NCBI RefSeq assembly: GCF_041381155.1
Contig: NC_091135.1
Coordinates: 6,439,620-6,503,619 of the forward strand
DNA length: 64,000 nt
Reading direction: 5' to 3'
Source of the DNA: Argopecten irradians
Taxonomy: Eukaryota; Mollusca; Bivalvia; Pectinida; Pectinidae
The stretch's first letter is position 1; each line of letters opens with the position of its first letter. The notes below the pieces were generated by a model. That model ran no database searches and was not told where the DNA came from. It was given only the letters and a program-made list of their open reading frames with translations. Shown here in pieces: positions 13,010 through 23,985 of this stretch. The translations under genes and the position numbers were made by a program.

Positions 13010-13734
13010 TAGTGTGATTTAGTTTAAACAATATTTATTCAAATATATACATACATATACACAAATACATACAGACAACTAGGATGGGAAAACAAGTTAA
13101 AAGTTGATATTAATTCCTCTCATGAAATAAAAGCACGGCGTTTTGACATGGACATATACACAATTTAACAGAACAACCAGTGAGACAATACATTTCTACT
13201 TAAATAGAGATATTTCTGTCTCTCTATATTTTTTCCGGAGTACATTAAGTGTTTAATATAGAAATATACTGTCAATAGAAAATTGATTTTATAGTTACAT
13301 TTCAAATAAGTGATAAATCTATATGGTTTCCGTATACATCTACTGCAGACATTTAAAATAATAATTTTGTGATTGTAAATGTAAAGTTATAATTATAAAT
13401 TAATTATGTAGTTTGACAAATGATATTGATTGAAACCCCAGTGATAAAACAAGAAAACTATATACGGTATGAATTACTAAAATCTTTTACTGTAAAAGAT
13501 TAACTGCTGTACCGAAACAAAATACTACTAAATAACATGTGCATATTTATACCGTTTTTACAACAAATGATCAAAATAACAAGTACAAAATATACAAAAA
13601 AGGATATAACATATTTGGAAGCATTTGCTTTTTCATTTTCCGAAATATTAACTACCAAAATGGGTGTTTTGTCAAAAATCTAATTATAAAAACACTTCGA
13701 ATTGGCACGATCAGTCAACTTGACAGGTTAATTA
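13010..13734. other. AT-rich intergenic sequence, nothing recognised
   Basis: One 114-codon frame begins at 13539 but runs into the transposon that starts at 13735. It has no domain and a lysine/isoleucine-rich composition expected of AT-rich noncoding DNA. Confidence 0.4.
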
Positions 13735-14637
13735 GGGCTTTTCACCATGTGGTGAAAAGACCTATTGTTTTTGTTCTGTTTTTTATTATTATTCTTCTAC
13801 ACTTTTTTTTGTGTCCAAAAGATCTTCAAAATGGTAAGAGGTATGCCAATGGCCTTATTGTTATATTGTATGGCATGAGTTGAAGGGGTGACCGCAACAT
13901 TTTTAAGTAGGTCAAAAATCCAAGATGGCCGCCATGACGTCATACCTAAAAAGTTTAAAACAGCCATAACTCAAAAACCGTTTAAGATACAGCAAATATT
14001 TTTGATGTTTTATGTAGATCGTATAAAAGACTAACTTTTATCCACTTACAGCAATTAGGTCAGAGGTCAAACAAAAAAGTTCGCTATGGGGTCAAAGTTT
14101 GCGAATTTTTATTTTTTTTTGATTTTCCGAAATTTCTTTTTACATATCGATGCAGAATGTCATTCTGATGAATTTGGTGTCTTTTATTTGTCGGTAGCAC
14201 TTCCGGTTAATGCTGTATGCCATTTTGAAAAAACAATCCTTTGATCTTTGCTAAATTCCCGCCAAAATGTTTAACATTATTGTCGAACTTAATGACTAAT
14301 ATTATAGTCTGTAATTGCTATAGAAAAGATCCCTCTAATGTTCTCTAACGTTTGATATGATTTTTATCTTCATCAAAAAAACAAAATGGCCGCTATTACG
14401 TCATATTTTAAAATTTAAAAATGCTTATAACTCACTAACAGTTCTTTTCACAGATTTCATCCAATAATATTTTTTGCAGAGAGTTCTCTTCGGCTGATCA
14501 AACTTCATGCAGATCTTCACTAAAACACTTTTATTCAGGGCTGAAAGTCAAGGTTACAACTTCAAAACCCATGCATTACCTAGTTCTTAACTTACCTGGC
14601 AATGACGGTATTGTAAACTAAATATAGTGAAAAGCCC
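13735..14637. mobile_element. TIR element, short copy (about 0.9 kb) of the GGGCTTTTCAC family
   Basis: The left end is GGGCTTTTCACCATGTGG and the right end is ATAGTGAAAAGCCC, giving an 11-bp TIR. About 75 bp of the right end (from ACCCATGCATTACC on) is nearly identical to the right end of the element at 42122-44344. No transposase frame is seen and no clear target duplication. Both copies are preceded by AATTA, so the outer boundary is uncertain. Confidence 0.7.
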
Positions 14638-14947
14638 GCGTTATTATTTTTTTTTTTACATTTTAAAATTACCATTCCTTACTTTGCGTCGTTTCTGTAT
14701 ATCTGTATTAGGAGCAAGTTGGTGCGGCAAGGATAGAGTATCAAACAGTGACACCTACACAATACACTTACTTTTGCTGTGATTCAGAGATAACTCCAAG
14801 TGAGCGATCTGTCTGCTAAGAAGGTCTACCAACAAGGGTGAGATCTGGGGCTCTGTGATGTGTTTTGTCACTATTAGTAACGCAAAACATCCAACAATGC
14901 CACTACCTTTGTCGTTTTCCTATTGGTCAGGAACCAAAATCATAATT

Positions 14948-16146
14948 CAGTGGCGTAGGAAGATGAAACGTAATGGGGGGGGGGGGGGGGGGGGCAAAGG
15001 TCCTCAATATTTCGTAACCCCCCCCCCCCCCCTCGGGCGCCCCGCACCCACAGGAGGTAATTGATATACTTTTTTCATATATCATTACATATAATCCTTG
15101 TACATTTCTATAAACAGTCGCTAACAGGAAATTAATGAATACGCAAATAAAGGGTATTCCCTGGGAAATATTATGATAAAGAACGAACGACTGAGATGAT
15201 TTTTACGTAGAATTTGAGGATTTTGCGAGCGCCGAAGGCGCAAGATTTTGGTGTTTGGGGGGTTCGGGGGTCTCCCCCGGGAAAAAAATTACAATTTAGA
15301 ACGGCAGAGATGAGTTTTACGACGTATTTTGTTGAATTTGTGAGGGCAGAAGGCGCGGGATTTTGGTGTTTGGGGGGTTCGGGGGTCTCCCCCGCGGGAA
15401 AAAATTAAGATTTAGAATGGCTGAGGTGAGTTTTATGATGTATTTGATGAATTTGTGAGTACTGAAGGCCTGAGATTTTGTTGTTTTGGGGGTCCTGGGT
15501 TCTCCCCCGGGGACAAAAATTAAGATTTAGATAGCTGAGAGGAGTTTTATGATGTATTTTGATGAATCTGCGAGCTCAGGAGGCGCGAGATTTTGTTGTT
15601 GTTTGGGGGGCCCGGTGGTCTCCCCCGAGAAAAAAAATATTACGATTTGGAATGGCTGAGATGAGTTTTACAATGTATTTTGCTGATTTTAAAGCGTTCT
15701 TAACACGGTAATTTTTCGATTTAAAGTTACCTTTAGAAATGATAATAGTGAGTTTCGTCATATCATTATGCAACCCTGCTCGATCTGAACATACCGGATT
15801 CACACCATCGGCACATTGTTGTGTAACTCAAAGTAATAATGACATATAAACAAATTAATCTTTTAAGAAGCATTTTTTAAATAGTATAATCCCTTGATGG
15901 ACATTTTTAGTCTAGTTCGTGTGTATTGAATTTTCATTATTAAACATTACGTGCTTGAACGTTTTAGGAAACGCGCCGCGCAGCGAAAATTTTTTCTAAA
16001 ATTAAGTACAAAAATGTGCATTAGGACCCTTTTTTCTTTCAAATGTGCATTTTTAGAACATTTCACTCGGCGAAAATGGGGGGGGAGGGGGGGGGGGGGG
16101 GGGCAATTGCCCCCCTGCCCCCCCCCCCCCGCTTCCTACGCCCCTG
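14948..16146. mobile_element. TIR element of the CAGTGGCGTAGGAAG family (about 1.2 kb) with internal tandem units
   Basis: The left end is CAGTGGCGTAGGAAG and the right end is CTTCCTACGCCCCTG, followed inward at each end by long G and C homopolymers. Inside, a ~118 bp unit (TTTGGTGTTTGGGGGGTTCG, CTCCCCC, then GATGAGTTTTACGA) repeats about four times between 15190 and 15690. TIRs starting CAGNGGCGTAG suggest hAT, but I see no 8-bp target duplication. A reverse-oriented relative is at 51771-52549. Confidence 0.72.
15190..15690. repeat. About four tandem ~118-bp units inside the TIR element
   Basis: Successive copies share GAATTTGTGAG-like, AGATTTTGGTGTTTGGGGG, TCTCCCCCGGG and AGATGAGTTTTACGA segments with small changes. 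The related element at 51771-52549 has only one such unit, in reverse complement. Confidence 0.8.
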
Positions 16147-16236
16147 TATTTGTCAATAACATCATTAAGAATTTGAAGAAATTTTTCATATATGTCATTA
16201 ACATCATTTGAATGGCCAATTAGAGTATACAGTATC

Positions 16237-17313
16237 TCAGTCTATTGATTGTAATTCGTTATTAATGAAATCCCAGTTGGCACTTTCAAATTGATAAAAA
16301 GTTTTTTTGTAAGATTTTTCACGCAGTGTTTTGAAAACAAGATTTAAAAGAATAGTACAGTGGTCACTACAAGTTGGAGGTAGTACCTCAGTGTTACTAA
16401 CAATGTTAGGATTGTTTGTAAAAAATATATCAATACTTTTAGCAGATGTGTCAGTTATGCATGTTGGTGTTTGGATTAGGCTGTCTAGTTGGTATTTTGT
16501 TAAAATAGTGTGTACATGTGAAGTGTTGGGGAGTCTCATCATGTCCTGATTGATGTCACCAGTAATGATTACATTAGTGTTCAAGTTAATCAAGTTTTCT
16601 ATAAGATCATCAAAATGTTGCCAATAGTTAACTCTGGAGTTAGATGGACGATAGATGCAACACAAAAGAATTTTTTTATTAGAGTTTAGCACTTCTATAA
16701 CTAAATTTTCAATATTGGGGTTTTCCAGATCAGTTCGTCTGGTAGATATTAAGTTTTCTTTGGTAAAAATCAGTATACCACCTCCATTATCTTTTTCTCT
16801 ATCTCGTCTGAACATAACTGGGTGTGAATTTAGTGCCAAGCTATCATCAGTTATAGTGTTGTTTAAGTGTGTTTCAGTTAAGCAGACTATATCATATTCC
16901 GAAAATTCAGTTTCAATAATATCTGATTTGTTTCTAAATGATCTCACATTAGAAGGAATAACTGACAAGTTAGATAGGTAATGTCTCTCAGGGGGTTGAC
17001 CAGGATTGGGATGAACATCACCACTTAGAAGTATTAATAAAGTTGACAAATAGAAAATTAAAAGAAAAAGTATTTTATAATGTATACATATAACATTTAT
17101 GGAACCGTTTGGGCTTAGTAGAAAAGTGTAGTCTATTGGCCCTGGATTAGGATGGATGTCACCAGATAGCTCCAATAAGAAAATACTCTGATGGGCAAAC
17201 AAAACATTTTTGATTTGCATAGCAATAATTTGAATTATTAACATGTATAGGGTAAACAACAAATAAGCACTTCCACACACACATTCATACCAAAAGTAGA
17301 GATTAATATACAT
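16237..17313 (-). CDS. Non-LTR retrotransposon AP-type endonuclease domain, 3'-truncated, with two 2A-like motifs
   Basis: A 358-residue open frame on the minus strand. Residues 1-50 are hydrophobic, followed by a 2A-like GDIHPNPGP at 51-59. A second hydrophobic stretch (about 75-97) leads into another, GDVHPNPGQ, at 98-106. After this comes an APE-type endonuclease: SNVRSFRNK, CLTETHLNN, GGGILIFTK, CCIYRPSN, IITGDINQD and SDHCTIL are the recognisable blocks (Mg-binding N, E, catalytic D-x-N and terminal SDH). The frame stops at TGA 16237-16239, before any reverse transcriptase, so the element is truncated or frame-broken there. CR1/L2-like clade is inferred. Upstream tandem repeats (17402-17780) may be its 5' UTR. 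Confidence 0.9.
   Translation of the reverse strand: MYINLYFWYECVCGSAYLLFTLYMLIIQIIAMQIKNVLFAHQSIFLLELSGDIHPNPGPIDYTFLLSPNGSINVICIHYKILFLLIFYLSTLLILLSGDVHPNPGQPPERHYLSNLSVIPSNVRSFRNKSDIIETEFSEYDIVCLTETHLNNTITDDSLALNSHPVMFRRDREKDNGGGILIFTKENLISTRRTDLENPNIENLVIEVLNSNKKILLCCIYRPSNSRVNYWQHFDDLIENLINLNTNVIITGDINQDMMRLPNTSHVHTILTKYQLDSLIQTPTCITDTSAKSIDIFFTNNPNIVSNTEVLPPTCSDHCTILLNLVFKTLREKSYKKTFYQFESANWDFINNELQSID
16996..17022 (-). other. 2A-like motif, second copy with altered last residue (GDVHPNPGQ)
   Basis: A second copy 39 residues downstream, preceded by its own hydrophobic run (LLIFYLSTLLILLS). The final proline, needed for skipping in 2A peptides, is glutamine here, so this copy is probably inactive. 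Confidence 0.65.
17137..17163 (-). other. 2A-like ribosome-skipping motif, first copy (GDIHPNPGP)
   Basis: Encodes GDIHPNPGP directly after a leucine-rich hydrophobic segment. The NPG-P ending is the core of 2A-type 'stop-carry on' peptides known from viruses and several non-LTR retrotransposons. The canonical upstream D(V/I)ExNPGP has E where this has H, so activity is not certain. Confidence 0.65.
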
Positions 17314-17401
17314 TTTAATAGAATATTACTGCTAACTTTAGTAGGTAGCAGTTCAATTAATATAAGAATTACTCTGAAAGAAGAGTATTTATGTAACATA
17401 G

Positions 17402-17780
17402 ACAAGTTGTTATTTAGTTGCGACTTCACAAAGGTACAAGTTGTTATTTAGTTGCGACTTCACAAAGGTAATTAATTAAGTAATATTTGGTCTAAATATA
17501 GATCTGTGGTTACATATAAGATAATATATATACAAACAGCAGTTTGGATACAGTCAAAGGGGGACAATAAAATAAATAAAATAGAGTAGCTAGAATAGTA
17601 TGTAGCTTGTTAACAGCAACAACATATTTGAATACAATCAAAGGGAGACAACCAATAAATATAGTATAGCTTGTAATTGGCAATAATTGGTTTGGATACA
17701 GTCAGAGGGAGACAACCAATAAATAAAATAGAGTAGCTAGAGTAGTTTGTAGCCTACATTGTAATTAGCAACAACACATT
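17402..17780. repeat. Tandem repeats upstream of the endonuclease ORF
   Basis: A 35-bp unit (ACAAGTTGTTATTTAGTTGC, then GACTTCACAAAGGT) occurs twice at 17402-17471. From 17533 to 17780 three diverged copies of a ~60-110 bp block share TTTGGATACAGTC, AGGGAGACAACCAATAAAT and AGAGTAGCTAGA. Their position just 5' of the minus-strand ORF suggests retrotransposon 5' UTR repeats. Confidence 0.6.
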
Positions 17781-18037
17781 TGTCCTGTTAATTATCTAGT
17801 GATAAGTATTTAGGTAAAAATTATGAGCAGAAAACACTAAAATACAATATGTAAAAGCCAAGTCTTGCTATTTTTTTTAAATACTCAAATTATTTGATCT
17901 ATTGATATAATATAGGCATTATTGCTAATTTATTAGTGGCTATTTATATCACTATACAGCCATAAAAAGGAGAGATATTATAACATAGTACAAGAATAGC
18001 TAATACAAGGTCAACTCATAAACTCTGAACGAGCTAG

Positions 18038-18235
18038 TCCGCTAAACCTGCCTATATTATTAGGTTTTTTTAAAAAAATTTTGCCTAATATATAGTCAGC
18101 TCGCGGTACCTCTTAAAAATGTGAAATCGTAGGCCAGATTTGGCTACGCTACGCTACGTCAGCGGCATATTTCTAATATATATATATTTGCCAAAAAAAA
18201 TTAAAACGCCTAATAATATAGGCAGGTTTAGCGGA
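18038..18235. mobile_element. Small MITE (198 bp) with ~27-bp TIRs
   Basis: Both ends read TCCGCTAAACCTGCCTATAT followed by TATTAGG when oriented inward. The interior is AT-rich with a GCTACGCTACGCTACG run. No target duplication is evident. Confidence 0.78.
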
Positions 18236-19010
18236 TCATGTACACGTCTGTTCTGTAGCTAAAACCGGCAAGGTATACATTATAATTGGAAATGGTGTAA
18301 CAATAAATTAACTGATGTGAGCGAATATAATCAGTATAATGCATAAGATCAAAATTAAATTTAGGGATAACTCGTAGAATTACAAATAACGTTTCGTATT
18401 TCTTCACGGCTATGTGTAATATGTATTTTAATGCGTTCACGTATCGATATAGATATTATGCTCATCATAAGCGACCGTGCTTAGTCACATGACTTCAAAG
18501 ACTCGATCTGACCGTTGGTCGGAATATTCCCGCCTAATCCATTGTTCATGAGAAGTCCGGCGAACTGACAACACAATTTTGAGCTTCCGAATTGCAACAC
18601 TTTATAAAGGCAACAGGCAAGTCCGTTCTGAACATTTCATTTATATGATATATAATATGATATACAATACAGTATTGTTTAGATTTAAAGACTTATTAAC
18701 AAAGTCTGACATTCCCGTATGTGAAGTAATACTGGCATAAATCACAGGGACCTGGCAAGAATTTTATAACCAACGGCAACGGTATTTATCTCTCCTCTCA
18801 AAAAACCTAAAACCACATGTACGTTTTTTGTATTGTTTTTCTCTTGTTTGATATAATATGTGAGCCACCGAACATTGAACATACTCATGAACATATCTCA
18901 GTTTCTACATGCAATTTCTACATGTGCACACATCACAATCATTTGAGTTATCGCACAAAATTACAATTACATGTATTTTTTTTTATGAAAACCATGAACT
19001 TCTCAATATT

Positions 19011-19555
19011 TTAAGGTTTAAGACCCTGTTTAAACTAGTGATGTTTTTGTATGCCTATACATTGTATATCACTGTATTCACTTCTTAGGTGTATTTGCAT
19101 AACATACATATACATGTACCTTCTAAACATCCTCGATATTCCAGGGGTTCCGATCACTTACGATCTCTATACGAGTAGAGATAGTAAGTGATCAGAACCC
19201 CTGGAGTATCGAGGATGGTTACTAAAAAGTGTCAATGCATCCGTACTAACTTTACTAGATATAATACTGTTGACTCTGTATAGGCTGATGTGTTGTTTGT
19301 AAATTTTGGCAAATTATGCAAAAAATGTAAATTTTCAGTTTTGCATGTCCACAGGGTTCAGTACATATTTCTGTCACCAAACAACCATGTCATTATGTTT
19401 ACTAGTGTTTATAGCATGTAGTAGGAACGCTGGTTTGACCGGATTCGACTTTATAAAGGCATACACATATACATTGTTTGGAAAATTTGACATTATTTAG
19501 GTTTTCTTCAACTACAGCTTAGACATGATATATTAAACAGGGTCTTAAACCTTAA
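19011..19555. mobile_element. TTAA-flanked MITE (545 bp) containing a long internal hairpin
   Basis: Perfect ~23-bp TIRs: TTAAGGTTTAAGACCCTGTT then TAA on each end. It contains the palindrome at 19128-19217. The 64-codon frame inside is not coding by any sign I can see. Confidence 0.82.
19128..19217. repeat. 90-bp near-perfect palindrome (foldback)
   Basis: Left arm CATCCTCGATATTCCAGGGG and onward to GATCTCTAT pairs with the right arm ending GGAGTATCGAGGATG with about three mismatches, leaving a loop of about 8 bases around ATACGAGT. It may be a separate foldback element nested in the surrounding MITE. Confidence 0.85.
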
Positions 19556-19639
19556 TTGCCCATTCAAGATCTCATTTTACACTCTTCTATTTCAGGTTAT
19601 ACACGGTTATTTCAGTTATTTTACTATTAATTTGTATGG

Positions 19640-20454
19640 ATATACATGTAAAACCTGGTCAAGGCACAAACACTGATATATTGACTATATTCCACATAAA
19701 TATTCGCAGCTTAAGAAATAAAATAACTCACCTCCAAAACATTGCAGGTGAATTCCACGTATAGTATGCATCACCGAATCTCATTTAGACAGCACTATTT
19801 CTGATGACGATATACAGACCGTGTACATTCCTATGGTGGAGGTGTTGCCGTCTATATATTTTATTATATTTATGCCAAACGTTGTCTTGACTTAGAATTT
19901 CCATCAGGTGAAGTCGTATGGGTAGAATATTCTTTAATAATTCCTCATACCTCCTTTACACAGTTACAGACCCAATGATAGTATAAATCCTCTTTGGGAA
20001 CAATTTGAAAACTCCACTGAAACCGCACTTGATGAAAATCGGCATGTAATAATAGTTGAAGACTTGAACATTTGATTCTCAGAAACCCGTCACATATACT
20101 TAGTGATAGTATACGTCCATCCTTCTCCAATGTCATACACTAACCTGCACGTGTAGGTCAAACGCGCGCTTTGTCACTAGATCCCGTACGCGTGCTGGTC
20201 AGCGATGCGTGCGAAATAGAGCTTGCCGGTGTTATCGATGTATGTAGATCACGATATATTTCTGATCATGATATCGATGCCACTATGATTGAAATGTACC
20301 AAGGATTTATAAGTGAGATATACGTCCTTGAATGTACTAATAATTGTTTACGTTCGATCTGGTGACCATGATATAAAAATGCTAATTACCGATCTTATAC
20401 AAAATATGCCAGGTCCCTATGGTTGTTATTTAGAGGCGCTCAATCATGTAATGA
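19640..20454 (+). pseudogene. Decayed non-LTR retrotransposon endonuclease region (5' part of a split element)
   Basis: Plus-strand translation, with several frameshifts, gives HINIRSLRNKITHLQNIAGE, CITESHLDSTISDDD, GGGVAVYI, LDLEFPSGEVVWVE, a VIIVEDLNI-type block and YISDHD. These are the conserved steps of an APE endonuclease (N, E-T/S-H, GGG, D-N, SDH). Stops and shifts show it is dead. The element continues beyond the insertion at 20455-21060. Confidence 0.78.
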
Positions 20455-21060
20455 TATGAGTATCTATCTATATCTATCTATATATGATACGTTGTAGAAC
20501 CCGTTTCCGGTTTTAACACAACGGTAGAGAGAGGATCTTACAGGGCATGTTTAAAAGCCTCCAATGTTGGGGCACATACTACCTTTTCCTCTAAGTGGTT
20601 CCAGTCAATGACTGTACGCACAAATAAGGAATTCCTGTATTGCTCACAGTTGTGTGTCGGTACCGTGAGGGTTTTGAATTTCTGGTGACATTTTTTTCAA
20701 CAACATTTGTGGTGATGTGATTTTCGTAATACTTAGCTTTGATGTTTCTTTTGGGTCGTTGTTTTGTTAAGTACTGATCTGGGGGTATTGATGGTAGCAT
20801 CCCCTCCACCACTTTATATAGGAAGGTCAGTCTCTGTTGTTCACGTCTGATCTGAAGTGATGGTAGTTTCAGATCCTCTAGCATTCTTGTAACGCATCCT
20901 TCCTCCCTGGTCTTGTAGTCATTGGAAATGAATCTGGTTGCTAGTCTTTGTATTCTTTCAAGTTTGTCAATGTCTTTTTTGATATAAGGGTCCCAAATTA
21001 TTGCACCATACTCAAGGATGGAGCGCACCAGTGAAATATATGCTATTTTTTTGCACGTAG
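20455..21060 (-). mobile_element. 3' fragment of a second non-LTR element inserted in the opposite orientation
   Basis: A minus-strand fragment carrying the post-reverse-transcriptase C-terminus (see the entry at 20591-21028) and ending in a TATCTATCTATAT microsatellite tail at 20459-20487. It interrupts the plus-strand element on both sides. 5' truncation and a microsatellite 3' tail are usual for CR1-like insertions. Confidence 0.75.
20591..21028 (-). pseudogene. Non-LTR reverse transcriptase C-terminal fragment
   Basis: A 145-residue open frame starting RSILEYGAIIWDPYIKKDID and LERIQRLATRFI. This is the conserved segment downstream of the reverse-transcriptase catalytic core in CR1/Jockey-type elements (L-x-Y-(A/G)-x-x-(I/V)-W-(D/N)-P...IQR-x-A-x-R). 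The catalytic FADD part is missing, so this is only the 3' end of the ORF2-type protein. It lies inside the inserted fragment. Confidence 0.85.
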
Positions 21061-21650
21061 TTGGGCAGTGAGTAAAAAATTTTCTGAAAAAAAAATACTC
21101 GGACTATGCCCATGTTTGTATTCCCACTAAAAATATTATTATAAGACCTAATGATAAGCCGTGTTTACCTATGAATTACGACATGAAATAAGAGTGAGAA
21201 ATAGGTTACATAAAAAACTTAAACGTAGCTATCCATTGCTAAATTTTGATAAATTTGAAAAAGCAATAATTTTAAAACGCAGAACCAGGGAATTATTTTT
21301 CGCTAATGTAAATGGACTATTAGACAATTTTGCCAAAAACAACCAAAAAGATTTCTGGAAACTTCTGCGTAATTTAATAAAGGGTTGTGATAGAGTTTCT
21401 AATATCCCCATTAAGATATCATGTTAATAATACTATTATGGTAGATAATGAACGAAAAGCTAATGTTTTAAACGATTACTTTATATCTATATCAACCTTA
21501 TGTGATACTGGTGTTCCCTTACCATATGTTAATACCAGAACACAAAGTCGTATGGGCGATGTTTTTTTTACGCATACTGATATTATCGATATTCTAAGTT
21601 CCTAGACATAGGCAAAGCTGTAGGTTTTGATAAAATATTACTGTAATGAA
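21061..21650 (+). pseudogene. Continuation of the split plus-strand non-LTR element, pre-RT linker
   Basis: Plus-strand frames give YELRHEIRVRNRLHKKLKRS, FWKLLRNLIKG, then in another frame NERKANVLNDYFIS and DIIDILSSLDIGKAVGFDKI. The last block is the start of the reverse-transcriptase domain (x-K-A-x-G-x-D-x-I). The frame is broken by at least one shift near 21400 and ends before the RT catalytic core. It collinearly follows the endonuclease fragment at 19640-20454. Confidence 0.8.
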
Positions 21651-21750
21651 TATATATATGTATACTGTTGGTTAAAACATTTCGTGCCAGGTCCCTGTGG
21701 ACATGGCAAATAGACTTATCTGATTAAAATACTTATAACCACTCCGTTCA

Positions 21751-22043
21751 AGAGGATCTGACAACATCCCATAAGAGGTCATGTTCGCATGACCTTTATA
21801 CCACCTGTACATCAAATCAAAAGCATTTTCTACTCCTAGCTACATCAATTGAAAACGCCATTTCGTCCCAGTATAAATATACACTTAGCTTTGTTGTGTT
21901 CTTTGGGCGAGATGACTATGTATATTAAATAATTCTGACTGGTTTTTTTAAAACTGTTTCGTCCCAAAACAATTCTGGCAGCAGCAATATTTTTCAAAAG
22001 GTCACCAGAACGTGACCCCTAATGGGATGTTGTCAGATCCTCT
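21751..22043. mobile_element. TIR element (293 bp) with ~47-bp imperfect TIRs
   Basis: The left end is AGAGGATCTGACAACATCCC then AT. The right end is its reverse complement, followed on each side by a GGTCA-NN-GTTC-NN-TGACC hairpin. No coding frame and no clear target duplication. Confidence 0.72.
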
Positions 22044-22836
22044 GATCAAACGTGCATAGTGATAATAAGGATCTGTATCTTAATCAGATTGGGACTAGTC
22101 TGGAGTAGCTGGGGCTAAAAAGGCTAACTTTGGTCATATTTACTGAGCAATCGGAACTCCTCGGGCATTCTCTAAAGAATACAAATAAAAAAAGAATATT
22201 TTCTCGTTTACGGAAAGTGATGAAGGTTCCCGATTGATTTACTGAGTTAAAGGCCCTCTGGGCCTCTTGTACTTATTATATTTGTTGATTTAATATCCTG
22301 GTTGAGGATTATTTTCAGAAATTACCAGAGATTATATAGTACATGTAGTTTGTGTAATACATAAAGGGAGACAATCTGTTCCCACTCTATAACATTAGTC
22401 TAGGGGAGACAATCCATTCCTTTATAACATTACCTCCCTTTAATAGATAATGCTTTAATTTCTTTTTTCCTTTTCCCAATTATCATTTCATCTTTACAAT
22501 ATATATAAACATATAATTACATATACTCCTATACATACACTTTTACTCACTTTCACATCCCATTCAAATTTCTGATTTATATTGGTCAATCAATCTATAT
22601 CCATCTTTCCATACTTTTGTTAGCCTTCTTTTTTCTTATAAATAATCATAATCTTTATTGTATATTTTCAGAATATATTCCACACTCATTTGCTTTCATT
22701 CTCTTACTCATTCATCATGGTTTACGATAAAAACATAAGAAACATTTCGTTATGATTTTTAGTTATAATTCTTTAGTATATTGTCACTGTAACTTTTTGT
22801 AATATAATTTTTGTGAATTTAGAATTAAGTGTTTTT

Positions 22837-22866
22837 ATACCCCGCCCAACGAAGTTGGCGGGGTAT
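22837..22866. repeat. Short GC-rich hairpin at the head of the 168-bp array
   Basis: ATACCCCGCCCAAC then GAA then GTTGGCGGGGTAT forms a 13-bp stem with one bulged C. It stands just before the tandem array and a GTCCGTCCGTCCGT microsatellite. Confidence 0.7.
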
Positions 22867-22895
22867 ATACAAATGGGTTCCGTCCGTCCGTCCGT

Positions 22896-23985
22896 ACGAA
22901 TGGTTTCCGGAGCATAACTCTAAAACCAGTAGAGATATTTCCACGAAACTTCATACACACATTGGTCTTATGGTCTAGTAGTGCCTTCTGCTATTTTTAG
23001 GTTTTCATTTTTTGCATTTTTTCCGTAACCATGGAAGCATTGCTGAAAATATCATATTTTTGTACCAGGTTCGTTCCGGAGCATAACTTTAAAACCAGAA
23101 GAGATATTTCCACGAAACTTCATACACACATTGGTCTTAATGTCAAGTAGTGCCCTTTGCTATTTTAAGGTTTTCACTTTTTGTACTTTTTTCTGTAACC
23201 ATGGAAACATTGCTGAAAATGGCAGATTTTTGTGTAAGAATCGTTTCCGGAGCATAACTCTAAAACCAGTAGAGATATTTCCACGAAACTTCATAAACTC
23301 ATTGGTCTTATGGTCTAGTAGTGCCTTCTGCTATTTTTAGGTTTTCAGTTTTTGCACTTTTTCCGTAACCATGGAAACATTGCTGAAAATATCATTTTTG
23401 TACCAGGTTCGTTTCCGCAGCATAACTGGAAAACCGGTTGAGATATATGCACGGAACTCCATAGGCACATTAGTCTTATGGTCTAGTAGTGCCTTTTGCT
23501 ATTTTAAGGTTTTCACTTTTTGTACTTTTTTCTGTAACCATGGAAACATTGCTGAAAATGGCAGATTTTTGTGTAAGAATCGTTTCCGGAGCACAACTCT
23601 AAAACCAGCAGAGATATTTCCATGAAACTTCATAGACACATTGTTCTTTTGGTCTAGTAGTGCCTTTTGCTATTTTTAGGTTTTCATTTTTTGCACTCTT
23701 TCCGTAACCATGGAAACATTGCTGAAAATATCATATTTTTGTACCAGGTTCGTTTCCGCAGCATAACTGGAAAACCGGTTGAGATATATGCACGGAACTC
23801 CATAGGCACATTAGTCTTATGGTCTAGTAGTGCCTTTTGCTATTTTAAGGTTTTCACTTTTTGTACTTTTTTCTGTAACCATGGAAACATTGCTGAAAAT
23901 GGCAGATTTTTGTGAAAGAATCGTTTCCGGAGCACAACTCTAAAACCAGCAGAGATTTTTTCATGAAACGTCATAGACACACTTT
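22896..23985. repeat. Tandem array, about seven ~168-bp units
   Basis: Units start CGTTTCCGGAGCATAACTC, include GAGATATTTCCACGAAACTT, GTCTAGTAGTGCC and CCGTAACCATGGAAACATTG, and recur at about 22905, 23071, 23244, 23408, 23580, 23750 and 23922. Two variants, with CCGGAGCATAACTCTAAAAC or CCGCAGCATAACTGGAAAAC, interleave in the middle, hinting at a higher-order pattern. The translated frames repeat only because the DNA repeats. Confidence 0.88.

Noticed and set aside
23131-23915. Repeated frames (SSSAFCYFKVFTFCTFF) in the 168-bp array
   Set aside because: Product of a tandem noncoding repeat with no other coding sign.
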